Positions 7,813 through 16,722 of a DNA stretch of 64,000 nucleotides are shown here, piece by piece. Each line of letters starts with the position of its first letter. Within the stretch, counting starts at the first letter, position 1. The notes below the pieces were generated by a model. It worked only from the letters and a program-made list of their open reading frames with translations. It was not told the DNA's origin and searched no databases. Made by a program: the position numbers and the translations under genes. Origin of the DNA: Leucobacter sp. UT-8R-CII-1-4 (GTDB lineage: Bacteria > Actinomycetota > Actinomycetes > Actinomycetales > Microbacteriaceae); the NCBI RefSeq assembly GCF_030010235.1, contig NZ_JASCRS010000004.1, positions 248,001 to 312,000 on the forward strand, written 5' to 3'.

Positions 7813-9639
7813 CTAGCCTGATTCCTGCCCCGGAGCTGCAGGCTCTCGCGCTTCAGCCGCCCCTGGATCGTGCAGCGCGTTCCAGTAGGGCATGAAGACG
7901 AGCTTGAGCGTGAACCACCAGAGGTAGACGCTCACTCCTGAGGAGAAGACAGTGTCGCCGATCAACCCATGCGCAACCTCGTTGCGCAGATTCGGGCCAA
8001 TAGGTCCGCACAGCAGGGCGCGAAGTTCGAACACAATATCTTCACCGAATATGTCGATGACCCGCTCGTTCTCCATGAGTCCGGAGAGTCCGACCTCGTT
8101 TTCATTGCCGTCCGCACTAATGACGCTCGTGCGTTCACCAGCGTTCGCAAGGTGCAGTCGCACGAGTGCCTCGACAGCGGGCGCGAGAAGATGAACCGCG
8201 GCTCCGAAGTCTCCGTTGTATCCGTAGTACAGGCCACGCGCGAAGACCCCTTCGTGCGTGCTTGGCACGATTGCACTGCCCGAAGCAAGCGCTTGGAAAT
8301 CCCCGATGTGAAGCCGGTGAGCAGTTGATAGCTGTCTCCATGCCCTCGGCAGCAGAATACCGCCGAGAAGATTAACCCGCTGCCGGTAGTACTGGATCAT
8401 TCCTTCCCAAATCTCTGCCTTCTCGCCGTAGATTGTGGCGTCGTCACTCTCAGGCGAGCGGTACACAGTGCGCCCATCGGAACTGAGGGTTCGCCGTGTC
8501 ACTAATAACGAAACTGGGGACTGCTGCCCGACTTCCTCAGCCTCAGTCCGAGCTGTCGACGCGCTCGCGAACGGCTGTAGGCCAGCGAAGCGTCGAATCG
8601 ACTCAACGGGATCGTCGCTACGGATCACGGCAAGCAACTCAGTGACCTGGCTGCCGAGGTCCTCTCTCTCCGTAGTGAACGTTTGCATCTGACCGATCGC
8701 TGCGGCGCCACTCTCCCTGATTCGACGCGCAAGTTCGGTTGGTAGATCGATCGCCCCAAGGCGCTCGCGGGCCGCACGGGACAACGTGCGAAGAATCTTG
8801 AGCGCCAACTCTAGGTGAATGGATGCACGAAAAGCCTGGCTCGCGTCTGCTTCAGCGATCAGCCGCTGAACGATTGCGTACGTTGTCTCTTCTGCCGACC
8901 CTGGATCGTCTGCCCGCAGATACCACTCGGCCGCGACCTCCAAGGTGTTTTGCGCGGCGATGGACTCAATGCCTTCAGCATGTGCTGCGAGGTGTTCAGC
9001 GATCGCCGCTGCATGCTCTCGCCCAAGTCGATTCTCGCCGAGCATTCGCGCCGCGCGTACCGCAAGCTCGCCGTCGGAGGAAGTGCTCGCGGCCTCAACA
9101 AGCTGGCGCTCGATCTCATCGAGCTGCGCGGATGCAACGCCGCGGAAGCGAACGGCGACGGCAAGCCCACGTTCCCACTGCTCAGAGGCGTGGCTGATGG
9201 CCTCGCTAGTCACCCCATGGTCGACCAGGGCCTGGAGCTGCTCGACATGCCGAGTCGGGCGAAGCGAAGGGTCTCCAGTGATTGCTACCACGTCGAGGAC
9301 GCGACTCCGGAGGATCAGGCTGGGGATGAGGTCAATGACCGCGCCCAGCACCGCGATGTCCGCCTCCGTGAAGTCCGCGGGAATGGAACTCCGCCGATCG
9401 CCGAACGTAGCGAAAGGACCGTACGGGTTGGTCCAGTCGTCCCCATTCGGCATGAACCACGAGATCGTCGCAAGCAGGCCCGCCACGAAACGGACGTCGT
9501 CGTCGATTTCGGCATCATCTGCAATTGCCCGGAGAGGACTGCCCATGAGGAGCGTTCCGGTGTCTTGTTCAGCGAGCGCTGCCTGCAGTTCAGGGTGGCT
9601 CGCAGCTACCCGCCACCGAGAGTCCCGACCCATGCTCAT
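7813..9639 (-). CDS. DUF4209 (HEPN-like) protein
   Basis: A 608-residue protein that is mostly alpha-helical and Ala/Glu-rich. The last 150 residues carry the DUF4209 pattern: 'GYNGDFGAAVHLLAPAVEALVR' followed by 'GPNLRNEVAHGLI'. The RNxxxHG motif is the catalytic signature of HEPN ribonuclease-type domains and is intact here. The N-terminal region resembles the DUF7380-like domain that often precedes DUF4209. Proteins of this type are common in defence islands, and this one sits beside a Qat system, although it is separated by 188 bases and is not known as a Qat component. An RNase effector role is inference. Confidence 0.72.
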   Translation of the reverse strand: MSMGRDSRWRVAASHPELQAALAEQDTGTLLMGSPLRAIADDAEIDDDVRFVAGLLATISWFMPNGDDWTNPYGPFATFGDRRSSIPADFTEADIAVLGAVIDLIPSLILRSRVLDVVAITGDPSLRPTRHVEQLQALVDHGVTSEAISHASEQWERGLAVAVRFRGVASAQLDEIERQLVEAASTSSDGELAVRAARMLGENRLGREHAAAIAEHLAAHAEGIESIAAQNTLEVAAEWYLRADDPGSAEETTYAIVQRLIAEADASQAFRASIHLELALKILRTLSRAARERLGAIDLPTELARRIRESGAAAIGQMQTFTTEREDLGSQVTELLAVIRSDDPVESIRRFAGLQPFASASTARTEAEEVGQQSPVSLLVTRRTLSSDGRTVYRSPESDDATIYGEKAEIWEGMIQYYRQRVNLLGGILLPRAWRQLSTAHRLHIGDFQALASGSAIVPSTHEGVFARGLYYGYNGDFGAAVHLLAPAVEALVRLHLANAGERTSVISADGNENEVGLSGLMENERVIDIFGEDIVFELRALLCGPIGPNLRNEVAHGLIGDTVFSSGVSVYLWWFTLKLVFMPYWNALHDPGAAEAREPAAPGQESG

Positions 9640-9827
9640 GAGTCAATGATATTGCCGAACGTCGGCGCTACCGTCTTAGCTTCGCTGGATAGCCCCGGAT
9701 GCTCTTGTTCGTCGGCAACTTCAACAGTTCCCAAAGTTCGATTCCCACGTAGCGTCTTCTGTGCTCCAGGCGCTCAAAACAAGGGAGCATCACGGTCGAC
9801 ATCCGGATCTCCACGAAAACTGATGCC

Positions 9828-10583
9828 TCAGTAGTCCGCTTTGAGCGCACTCGCGACAGGGGCGAGAAGCGCCCGCTCATTGGCTTCGATCTGTCTTTTC
9901 GCCTCATGCTCGCTCACACCCCACAGCTCCGCGATCGGCCCGAGGACCGTGACGATATCCCATGGGTTCAGTACCTGACTTCGCACCCGTACGAACGGCC
10001 CATCAGTTTCAAGGACAATCTTGTCCTTGGGCATGCCCGCCACTAGGTCTCTGCCTTTCGCGCCAGCCAACATCGTTGGACCAACACTGAACCAGCACCC
10101 GCGCCCGATCGCGCGCCCCAGCTGTGAGTGTGAGCCTGAGAACCAATGAAGCACCGGGGTCTTGATCTGAGAGTACTGGTCGAGTTGGTTAAGTACATCC
10201 TTGGCCGCCCTACGGCTGTGGATCGAGATGACCTTTTCGTCTCCGGCGCTACAAGCTTGGAGCACGTGGTCGAATACTTCCAACTGGTCTTCCCAGAAGG
10301 TGCGGCACTCGGGAGAGCCATCTAGGCCTACTTCACCAACAAAGGGAGTCTTCGCCAAGTAAGTGTCGAAGAGGGCCAGTTCATGCTTTCTCTGTCCTGC
10401 GAGTTGAGGGTGCAAGCCAATCGCAGTGCGGACCGCAGAACGTCCCGCGGCGAGCTTCGCGGTGCCGTTCCACGCGGAGGGCGTCGTGGTTACCGAGAGT
10501 ACGCCGATACCGCGGCGTTGACTCTCGTCGGCTACGGCAGGTGGCGATTGGTAGAGATCTAGGTGGCAGTGGAAGTCGATCAT
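9828..10583 (-). CDS. qatD: QatD, TatD-family hydrolase of the Qat defence system
   Basis: A 251-residue TIM-barrel metal-dependent hydrolase of the TatD family. Visible metal ligands are the N-terminal HxH in 'MIDFHCHLDLY', Glu in 'FVGEVGLDG', His in 'ISIHSRRA', His in 'LHWFSGS' and Asp in 'VLETDGPF'. It is the last gene of a four-gene unit, and its ATG overlaps the stop of qatC by four bases. In the characterised Qat anti-phage system (QatABCD) the TatD-like protein is one of four components, and its exact substrate is not established. All expected catalytic residues are present. Confidence 0.9.
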   Translation of the reverse strand: MIDFHCHLDLYQSPPAVADESQRRGIGVLSVTTTPSAWNGTAKLAAGRSAVRTAIGLHPQLAGQRKHELALFDTYLAKTPFVGEVGLDGSPECRTFWEDQLEVFDHVLQACSAGDEKVISIHSRRAAKDVLNQLDQYSQIKTPVLHWFSGSHSQLGRAIGRGCWFSVGPTMLAGAKGRDLVAGMPKDKIVLETDGPFVRVRSQVLNPWDIVTVLGPIAELWGVSEHEAKRQIEANERALLAPVASALKADY

Positions 10584-11857
10584 ACGAGACCGTACCTCTC
10601 ATGGACTTTCCGTAGTTCGCCAAAGCCGCGCTGGAGCATGTCTCGAAGCTCAAGTCGGTTATGGATTAGCGGAGAGCCGAGAGTCGGTCCGAGCCAACGG
10701 TCGAAGCCATCCTGTTCGATCGTGAGCAGCGCGATCGCTACGGAACGCACGTCATCAAACGCTGCATGGTCTTCATCTTGGATAGCCAAGTTGTCGTACA
10801 CGTACTCAGTCGGGTCTGGGCGTCCCCACGCCTCGAATGAAGCGCGTCGAATCTGGCATGGGACGCATCGACCGCAATGCCTGTAGTTGAAGCGCTGGAA
10901 TCGACCGCAGCTTGTTGATAGCGGCGCCTCGGTGGACAACAGGTCTTGGTCAAGACACTCGCGAAGCATCTCGCCCTTGGTCTTCTCCGCGTAGGGGTTC
11001 TTGATCTGGACATTGAGTCCTACGGCATCGAAGATGCCTTGCATTCGTCCCAGAAACTCGGGATGCGCTGTTCGAGTGCTGAGGCTTCCTACGCGAGCCG
11101 CTGTCAACGGCGGGTTGATCGCAATGAATCCGTTCTCACTCACGTAGAGAGGTACCGGCTGGCCGTAAGCGTAACGACGGGTGGCGGTGGCGGCCAGCAC
11201 GGCGAAGGCCAGAAAGATCAGTGAACGGGAGCGTTGTGAGGTTTCCTTCTCACCACGTGGGGTACTTGCGTTGTGATTGAGTTGGAGGTGATCGATGCCC
11301 CCGCCAATGCGCCGGGCGAACCGGTCTTGCTTTGCCGCGTCTCCACGCACCGTTTGGCTGACGGCAAGCAGTGTCGTTCCTGCGGCAGTGAGGTCGATCG
11401 CACCAATCAAAGAGTCGAGGCCACCAGATAAGAGCGCGACAGCATCACTCGTCGGGTATCGAGGCTTCTTGGGCGGGGTTGGGATTGCTCCGCCGTCTCG
11501 AAACGAGATCGCCCAAAGATCGGTGGTTAGGAACTTCAACGCCGTAGCGATTGCTTCGGCGTGCGGGTGCCAACGCTCCGGATCACTTAAGGCAATCTCA
11601 AGTTCGATCTGCCGGGTCCATCCGTCTGGGCTTCCGCTTCGCAACGTCGTGCCGTCGGCGACAACAACCGACAGGGCGATAGCGAGCAAGTCCCACGCTA
11701 CGGCATCTGGCGTCAGCTTCTGTCGGCGGACCTTTTCCGCAGCAGACCACCCCGCGGTGAGTACATCGCTGGTTTCGCCATGTCCGAACAACACGATGGG
11801 AGTTCGGTCGCCGCTTCGATCGCTCGCCGATAACCTGGGAACGCTGAGGTACTTCAT
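10580..11857 (-). CDS. qatC: QatC, QueC-like protein of the Qat defence system
   Basis: A 425-residue protein whose middle holds a PP-loop pyrophosphatase motif 'VALLSGGLDSLIGAIDL' (SGGxDS), as in QueC, the 7-cyano-7-deazaguanine synthase. A C-terminal Cys cluster 'SCGRF...RHCGRCVPC' matches the QueC zinc site. The N-terminal 120 residues are an extra domain typical of QatC rather than housekeeping QueC. It overlaps qatB (ATGA) and qatD. No other queuosine or deazapurine genes are nearby, which fits a defence rather than a tRNA-modification role. Confidence 0.9.
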   Translation of the reverse strand: MKYLSVPRLSASDRSGDRTPIVLFGHGETSDVLTAGWSAAEKVRRQKLTPDAVAWDLLAIALSVVVADGTTLRSGSPDGWTRQIELEIALSDPERWHPHAEAIATALKFLTTDLWAISFRDGGAIPTPPKKPRYPTSDAVALLSGGLDSLIGAIDLTAAGTTLLAVSQTVRGDAAKQDRFARRIGGGIDHLQLNHNASTPRGEKETSQRSRSLIFLAFAVLAATATRRYAYGQPVPLYVSENGFIAINPPLTAARVGSLSTRTAHPEFLGRMQGIFDAVGLNVQIKNPYAEKTKGEMLRECLDQDLLSTEAPLSTSCGRFQRFNYRHCGRCVPCQIRRASFEAWGRPDPTEYVYDNLAIQDEDHAAFDDVRSVAIALLTIEQDGFDRWLGPTLGSPLIHNRLELRDMLQRGFGELRKVHERYGLV

Positions 11858-12666
11858 GAGGTGTACTCCTCGAAAACTGCCAGCGTCTCGCGGAGCGCCG
11901 CACGGGTAAGTTGAGCGATGCTCCTGGTCGTCGGAGTTTCGCTGTTGTCGCGAATCTTGCGAAACGAGGCTGAGACTTGCTCCGAGATAAACTCGCGGAT
12001 GTATCTCAGCCGGCGCATCCCGGTGACTGCATCTGGGGCTTTGTCCAGCACAGTCTTCTGTAAGTCGAGGCAGAATCGCGCATATACGTCGAGAGCTGCA
12101 TAGCGCTCGATCACGTAGTTCCTCTGCGCTTCGGTCAGCGCAAAGAGGTCGGCGTCGGGGAACCGTACTAGTAAATCGGATAGCGCATTGCGGATCGAAA
12201 GGCGTGATGCTTCTTTGTCCTGCGTTCCATCCGCGGGACTGGCGGCGTCAACGATCGCGTCGAGTACAGCATTCGCGTCGCTCCCGTTAGCCAGAGCTGC
12301 ATCGCGGAGCGACGTCCCGTCCGGCGTTCGGCCAGACTGAAACATCGAGCCCAGCCGGCCGGCTGTCGCTGCCGTTCCACCAAGCCGGCGCGTCATGGTC
12401 GCGGTGCCGCCGTAGCCGCTTCTTACATAGTGACCGAGCGACCGGCGAAGGTCCCGGCTGTCCCCATTTTTGGCATAGCTTCCAAGACTTCGGCGAGTGT
12501 CCCTGAACCGTGCAGGTGGTGCTTCCTGCGGCCGGCTCTGGTCGGGCTCGTCGGATGTGTCGTCGGTGCTGGGGTCGGATGGGTTGTCCGGGGGCACGTC
12601 GTCGGCCCACGGTGGGACGAGGGCGACTCCGGCGCCTGGTCCGGTGCTACTTTGCGAGGTTCCCAC
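11854..12666 (-). CDS. qatB: QatB component of the Qat defence system
   Basis: A 270-residue protein with a low-complexity Pro/Asp/Ser N-terminus (about residues 1-50), a Gly/Arg-rich 'RRSLGSYAKNG...RRSLGHYVRSG' repeat, then a helical domain. This layout, and its place between the KAP ATPase and the QueC-like gene, identifies QatB. Its start lies 20 bases inside qatA and its stop overlaps qatC. QatB has no assigned enzymatic activity. The R-R-S-L-G-x-Y repeat near residues 60-85 is a noticeable internal duplication. Confidence 0.85.
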   Translation of the reverse strand: MGTSQSSTGPGAGVALVPPWADDVPPDNPSDPSTDDTSDEPDQSRPQEAPPARFRDTRRSLGSYAKNGDSRDLRRSLGHYVRSGYGGTATMTRRLGGTAATAGRLGSMFQSGRTPDGTSLRDAALANGSDANAVLDAIVDAASPADGTQDKEASRLSIRNALSDLLVRFPDADLFALTEAQRNYVIERYAALDVYARFCLDLQKTVLDKAPDAVTGMRRLRYIREFISEQVSASFRKIRDNSETPTTRSIAQLTRAALRETLAVFEEYTS

Positions 12667-14518
12667 TCTTGGACCTTCCTTCGATGACCTTCTTTACTGG
12701 CCCCTCGACATCCGTGGCGTTGTTCCAATGTTTGAGTACATCGGCGGCCCAGGGTTCCGACTCGATCTTCGGCACGATACTTGCCTGAATCTGTCTGCCG
12801 GGTCGCTCGATGAGAAAGCCTGCGAGGCTTCGTCCTTGGTTTGGGTCGGCCGCAGCGAGGGCAATGCAGGCATCCAAGATTGGCGGAGCTCCCCACTCTT
12901 GGACCTGGCGAGCGCGCGCAAGAACGCGATCCATCATGATCGACAACTCGGTTCGAGGCAGCGCCGCGAGTTGAGTAACGAGGGCCTGGGACTCCTGGGG
13001 ATCCTCAACAAGTGCTCGAAGCAGATCGGCCGCCGCGGAGGACAGACGATCCGATGCGGTGACCAAGGGCGCATGTTCGCGTCCGACATAGAGCGCGCCA
13101 CGAAGGTCTATCTGGCCGAGCGCTGGCGGGAGAGCCAGCCATTCACGAACGAACGCTTCACTCCATGCCTCGTCGGGCTCAAACTCCTCCTCCTTCGTTG
13201 CTGCTTCTTCCCACGGAGTTAGGATTTGAGGCTTTCCATCCGGGTCGGCGTTTACCGCGCCTGTCAATGCCGCGTATGCCGCTGGAGAAGCCAAACGCTC
13301 GAACAGGAGCAACTTCGCTAAAACCGCTTCATCCACGCCTACGCCTTGAGCGGTCGAGATGGTCATGCGGATCGAAAGCGCGTTGAGGAAGCGCTTGATC
13401 AACCTGGGATTTCCCGCGATCCGATCCGAGGTTGTCATGAGCGGAGCAAGCCGCTCCGCTGTCTCCAACCGAGCAAGCAGCGTGGGCTTCAAGTCAATCC
13501 CGCAACTACTAACGAATGACCGGTCGACGCGCTTGCCCTTCCAAGACTCTCGGAGTTGGCCTGCAATCGATGTCCGAAGTTGATCCTTGTGCGCCTGAAC
13601 GAGGTCGCTGTTCTCGATGAACAGCATCATGAGGTAGGCACGAACTTCTTGAGTTCCAAGCGCTGGTACGCGAATAGGTATCTGTACAAGCTTGTCGAAG
13701 TAGTTGGTGATTAGTTCGTCATCTTCCAGTCCACCGAAGTGCTTCTTGACGGCGTACTTGATCATATTGTCGTCGGCAGCGATGACGAACGCCGTGTGCT
13801 CAAGGAACAAGAAAAGACGGATAGCTTCCAGAGTCGATATTGTCGTCCCTGGCATGCACCGATCTAGATCGTCGATGAGCACCACGAGCGTGATATCAAG
13901 CGCTTTGATTGCGTCTTCGAACGAGTCGCGAAGAGCCTGAATCTCTTTCGGCGGTGACACCGCTTCCTTCGGCTTCACCAGAGCTGTCGCGGCGGTTACT
14001 GTGGCCGCCGCCTGCTCGCCAAGAGTCTCCAGCGCTTCATTGTCCAGGTTGCCAGAGGTTGCATCCTTGACAGCTCCAGCGATCTCGCCCGCGAGTCCCA
14101 ATGGCGGAAGCCCCAGCGCTATCGACGCGGCAGGCAACGCGACCAGTTTTGCAAGACGGAACCATCGGACCCGTGAAAGAAAGTCCTTTGCTTTGTCGAT
14201 CCCTGCCTTGCGAGCTTCTGCCTCAGCCTCGAGCTTGTTGGCAATCACTTCGAGAAGCGCTGCACGGGCGTCGTCGTATCCCTGGTACAACCAAGCGTTG
14301 AACTCTACGAAGACGAACTTCTCTGGTCCCTGCTCTGGTTGATACTTCGCGAGGGACGTCTTTGTCAGCTTGATCATCGAGGACTTGCCAACACCCCAGG
14401 CACCAGATACCCCGATTGATACGGGCCGTCCGTCAGCGCTGACGATGACCTCGGCGATGGTGTCGGCGACACCCTCGAAGTTAAGAAAGTCGCGATCAGT
14501 CTCGTTGTCGGTCCACAT
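12647..14518 (-). CDS. qatA: QatA, KAP-family P-loop NTPase of the Qat defence system
   Basis: A 623-residue KAP NTPase. Walker A 'SGAWGVGKSSMIKL' is at about residue 40, a long hydrophobic insertion ('LVALPAASIALGLPPLGLAGEIAGAV') follows near residue 150, and Walker B 'TLVVLIDDLDRC' is near residue 215. The insertion between the Walker motifs, which may contact the membrane, is characteristic of KAP ATPases. It is the first gene of the qatABCD unit, and the other three follow with overlaps, so one promoter upstream of 14518 should serve all. It is full length for QatA. Confidence 0.9.
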   Translation of the reverse strand: MWTDNETDRDFLNFEGVADTIAEVIVSADGRPVSIGVSGAWGVGKSSMIKLTKTSLAKYQPEQGPEKFVFVEFNAWLYQGYDDARAALLEVIANKLEAEAEARKAGIDKAKDFLSRVRWFRLAKLVALPAASIALGLPPLGLAGEIAGAVKDATSGNLDNEALETLGEQAAATVTAATALVKPKEAVSPPKEIQALRDSFEDAIKALDITLVVLIDDLDRCMPGTTISTLEAIRLFLFLEHTAFVIAADDNMIKYAVKKHFGGLEDDELITNYFDKLVQIPIRVPALGTQEVRAYLMMLFIENSDLVQAHKDQLRTSIAGQLRESWKGKRVDRSFVSSCGIDLKPTLLARLETAERLAPLMTTSDRIAGNPRLIKRFLNALSIRMTISTAQGVGVDEAVLAKLLLFERLASPAAYAALTGAVNADPDGKPQILTPWEEAATKEEEFEPDEAWSEAFVREWLALPPALGQIDLRGALYVGREHAPLVTASDRLSSAAADLLRALVEDPQESQALVTQLAALPRTELSIMMDRVLARARQVQEWGAPPILDACIALAAADPNQGRSLAGFLIERPGRQIQASIVPKIESEPWAADVLKHWNNATDVEGPVKKVIEGRSKSGNLAK

Positions 14519-14947
14519 GCTCGGCCGCCTCCTCGCGTTCCTTGCTCTGATCGGTGATCCAAGCTGGCCTCACCTCAGATTCTCCCATGTTGTCTGCGCC
14601 CTGCGCCTCTGTCGGGTCTGTGTCGCACTCAGATCTGTCTCATACCGAGGCGGAACGATTCGCCGATTCCTCGCCAACCCTTCTTGCAGAAACAGACGAG
14701 CGCGTCTACAACTCATACTCCCTCGCTTCGTAAAGTGGGGTACGCCTGGAAAAGAGGCAGACGGTCTACGAACCGAAAGTGACGTGACCACGATGCCTAA
14801 GAGCTCAACTACAGAGACGACGCGCGGGCGTCAATGCCAATGGTCTTGCGAGCGGGCTACGTCAGAGTCTGAGCGATCCTCTGAGAGGATAGGATCGCGC
14901 ATCATTGACGATGTGCCGAATAACGTTCTGTAGGGGATTGAGGACTC
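14519..14947. other. Divergent promoter region between Qat and Gabija operons
   Basis: About 430 bases separate the divergently transcribed qatA and gajA. No frame here resembles a known family. It must hold the promoters of both defence operons. I could not assign a convincing -35/-10 pair or operator. Confidence 0.5.
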
Positions 14948-16705
14948 ATGCACCTAGCGCGAATCACCATCGAAAACTTTCGGGGTATTTCAAAGGCGGA
15001 AGTCTCGTTCGCGGGAAACACAGTGCTCCTCGGCGACAACAACTCGGGTAAGTCCACCGTGCTCGAAGCCGCGGAACTTGCACTAGGTGCTGATCGCTTG
15101 TTCCGTCGCCCAGTCATCGATGAGCACGACTTTCACGGTGGTGAATATCTCGTGAATGAGATCACAATCGAAGTCATGATTGTTGATCTTGACGATGAGC
15201 TTCAATCTCGTTTTCGAAACAACCTCGAGTACTGGGACTCTGCCAGCAACACGCTGCTCACATCTTTACCTGGACCAGGTTCGGACGCACTTCCCTCCGT
15301 GCGGATCCGATTCGTTGGACGGTACGACGCGGAAGAGGACGATTTCGAAGGTCGAACCTGGTTCTGCAGTCCAGAAGACGATGAGGGGAACCTCACCAAC
15401 GAGGCGAGATCGGCTGACAAGCGCGAATTTGGCTTCCTCCTGCTTCGTGCCCTGCGGACAGGTACCCGAGCCATGTCGATGGAACGCGGCTCGCTCCTTG
15501 ACTATGTTCTTCGCACGTTTGAGGTCGAAGTTCAGATGTGGGAGGCCCTCCTCCAAAAGCTACGAAGTGTGGCTGTGGCCGGAGAAGAGAATCCCGAGTT
15601 TGGCCAGGTTCTCTCAAGTATCGATGAAGCTATGAAACAGATCGTCGCCGCAGAGTGGGCAGATGCGCCGCATCTTAGGGTGTCTGAACTCACGCGGGAG
15701 GACCTCCGCCGAGTGCTCAAGTCCTTCATGGCCACGGGGGTGACCGGTTATTCGGCGCCTTTCAACCACCAAGGATCGGGCACTATCAACTCACTGGTAA
15801 TCGCCATGCTTACTCTCATCGCCCAAAAACGTGAGGGACGCGTCATCTTCGCGATGGAGGAGCCAGAGATCTCAGTTCCTCCGACGGCTCAAAAGAGAGT
15901 CGTCGATCTCATTCTCGCGCTCGGCGGCCAGTCCATATTTACCACCCACTCACCTTACGTGCTCGAAGAGTTCGAACCTGAGCAGATGACCGTGCTTTCT
16001 CGTGCACACAGCACCGGGCAGCTGTCTAGTACACCCGTCACATTGCCTGCCTCGCTGCGTCTTAAGGCGTTCCGTAACGGGATTCGAACGCGATTCTGCG
16101 AAGCACTGCTAGCTCGCAGAGTTCTCGTTACGGAAGGAGACACTGAGGCTGCTTCGTACGCCGAACTCGCCAAAACTGCCGCCCGAGCCAACCCCGCCCG
16201 ATTTGCGAGGCTCGACACCCGCGGTTGGGCTATTTTCGATGCACAAGGTGAAACCAACGTCGCCGGCTTCGCGGGCTTCTTCCGCGGCCTTGGAAAAGAT
16301 GTTGCTTCAGTATTTGATCAACAGCCCGCTGATCGTCTAGACGAGATCAAGGCGAGTTCTGACTACACATTCGAGCAGCCGTACGTCGGCTTCGAAGACT
16401 TAGTTCTGGCAGAAGTTCCCGTTGATGCGAAACGCAAGTATGTTGATGCGCTAATCGCTAATGGGACGTGGCCTACACATGTGACAGGGCCGAGAGAGGA
16501 TACTGATGACGAATACGTCAAGGCACTGAAGAAGCTTCTATCGAAGACCAAGGGAGATCGCTTCGCAGCTGATCTGGTAGCAGGTCTGGCGGAGGTTGAC
16601 TTCCCTCCCTCTATGACGAGTGTCCTGGAAGCATTGAAGGAAGCCAGCGAACCTCCCGCACCTGTCTCCACGGACACCATAGCGCCGACCGCTGACGCTG
16701 GTTAG
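14948..16705 (+). CDS. gajA: GajA, OLD-family ATPase-nuclease of the Gabija defence system
   Basis: A 585-residue OLD-family protein. The ABC-type ATPase half shows 'ITIENFRGI', Walker A 'LLGDNNSGKSTVLEA' (about residue 27), Walker B 'VIFAMEEPEI' and the switch His in 'IFTTHSPYV'. The C-terminal half has the TOPRIM nuclease motif 'VLVTEGDTEAASYAELA' with its catalytic Glu, and later acidic residues ('VASVFDQQPADR'). Length and order match GajA, the DNA-nicking subunit of Gabija that senses nucleotide levels and cuts DNA when ATP falls. gajB follows 17 bases later on the same strand. Confidence 0.88.
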   Translation: MHLARITIENFRGISKAEVSFAGNTVLLGDNNSGKSTVLEAAELALGADRLFRRPVIDEHDFHGGEYLVNEITIEVMIVDLDDELQSRFRNNLEYWDSASNTLLTSLPGPGSDALPSVRIRFVGRYDAEEDDFEGRTWFCSPEDDEGNLTNEARSADKREFGFLLLRALRTGTRAMSMERGSLLDYVLRTFEVEVQMWEALLQKLRSVAVAGEENPEFGQVLSSIDEAMKQIVAAEWADAPHLRVSELTREDLRRVLKSFMATGVTGYSAPFNHQGSGTINSLVIAMLTLIAQKREGRVIFAMEEPEISVPPTAQKRVVDLILALGGQSIFTTHSPYVLEEFEPEQMTVLSRAHSTGQLSSTPVTLPASLRLKAFRNGIRTRFCEALLARRVLVTEGDTEAASYAELAKTAARANPARFARLDTRGWAIFDAQGETNVAGFAGFFRGLGKDVASVFDQQPADRLDEIKASSDYTFEQPYVGFEDLVLAEVPVDAKRKYVDALIANGTWPTHVTGPREDTDDEYVKALKKLLSKTKGDRFAADLVAGLAEVDFPPSMTSVLEALKEASEPPAPVSTDTIAPTADAG

Positions 16706-16722
16706 GAAGGCTCAGAGTAACC

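Noticed and set aside
10580-11857. Housekeeping queC for queuosine synthesis
   Set aside because: The gene has an extra N-terminal domain and overlaps KAP ATPase, QatB and TatD-like genes. No queD, queE or queF is nearby, so Qat is the better call.
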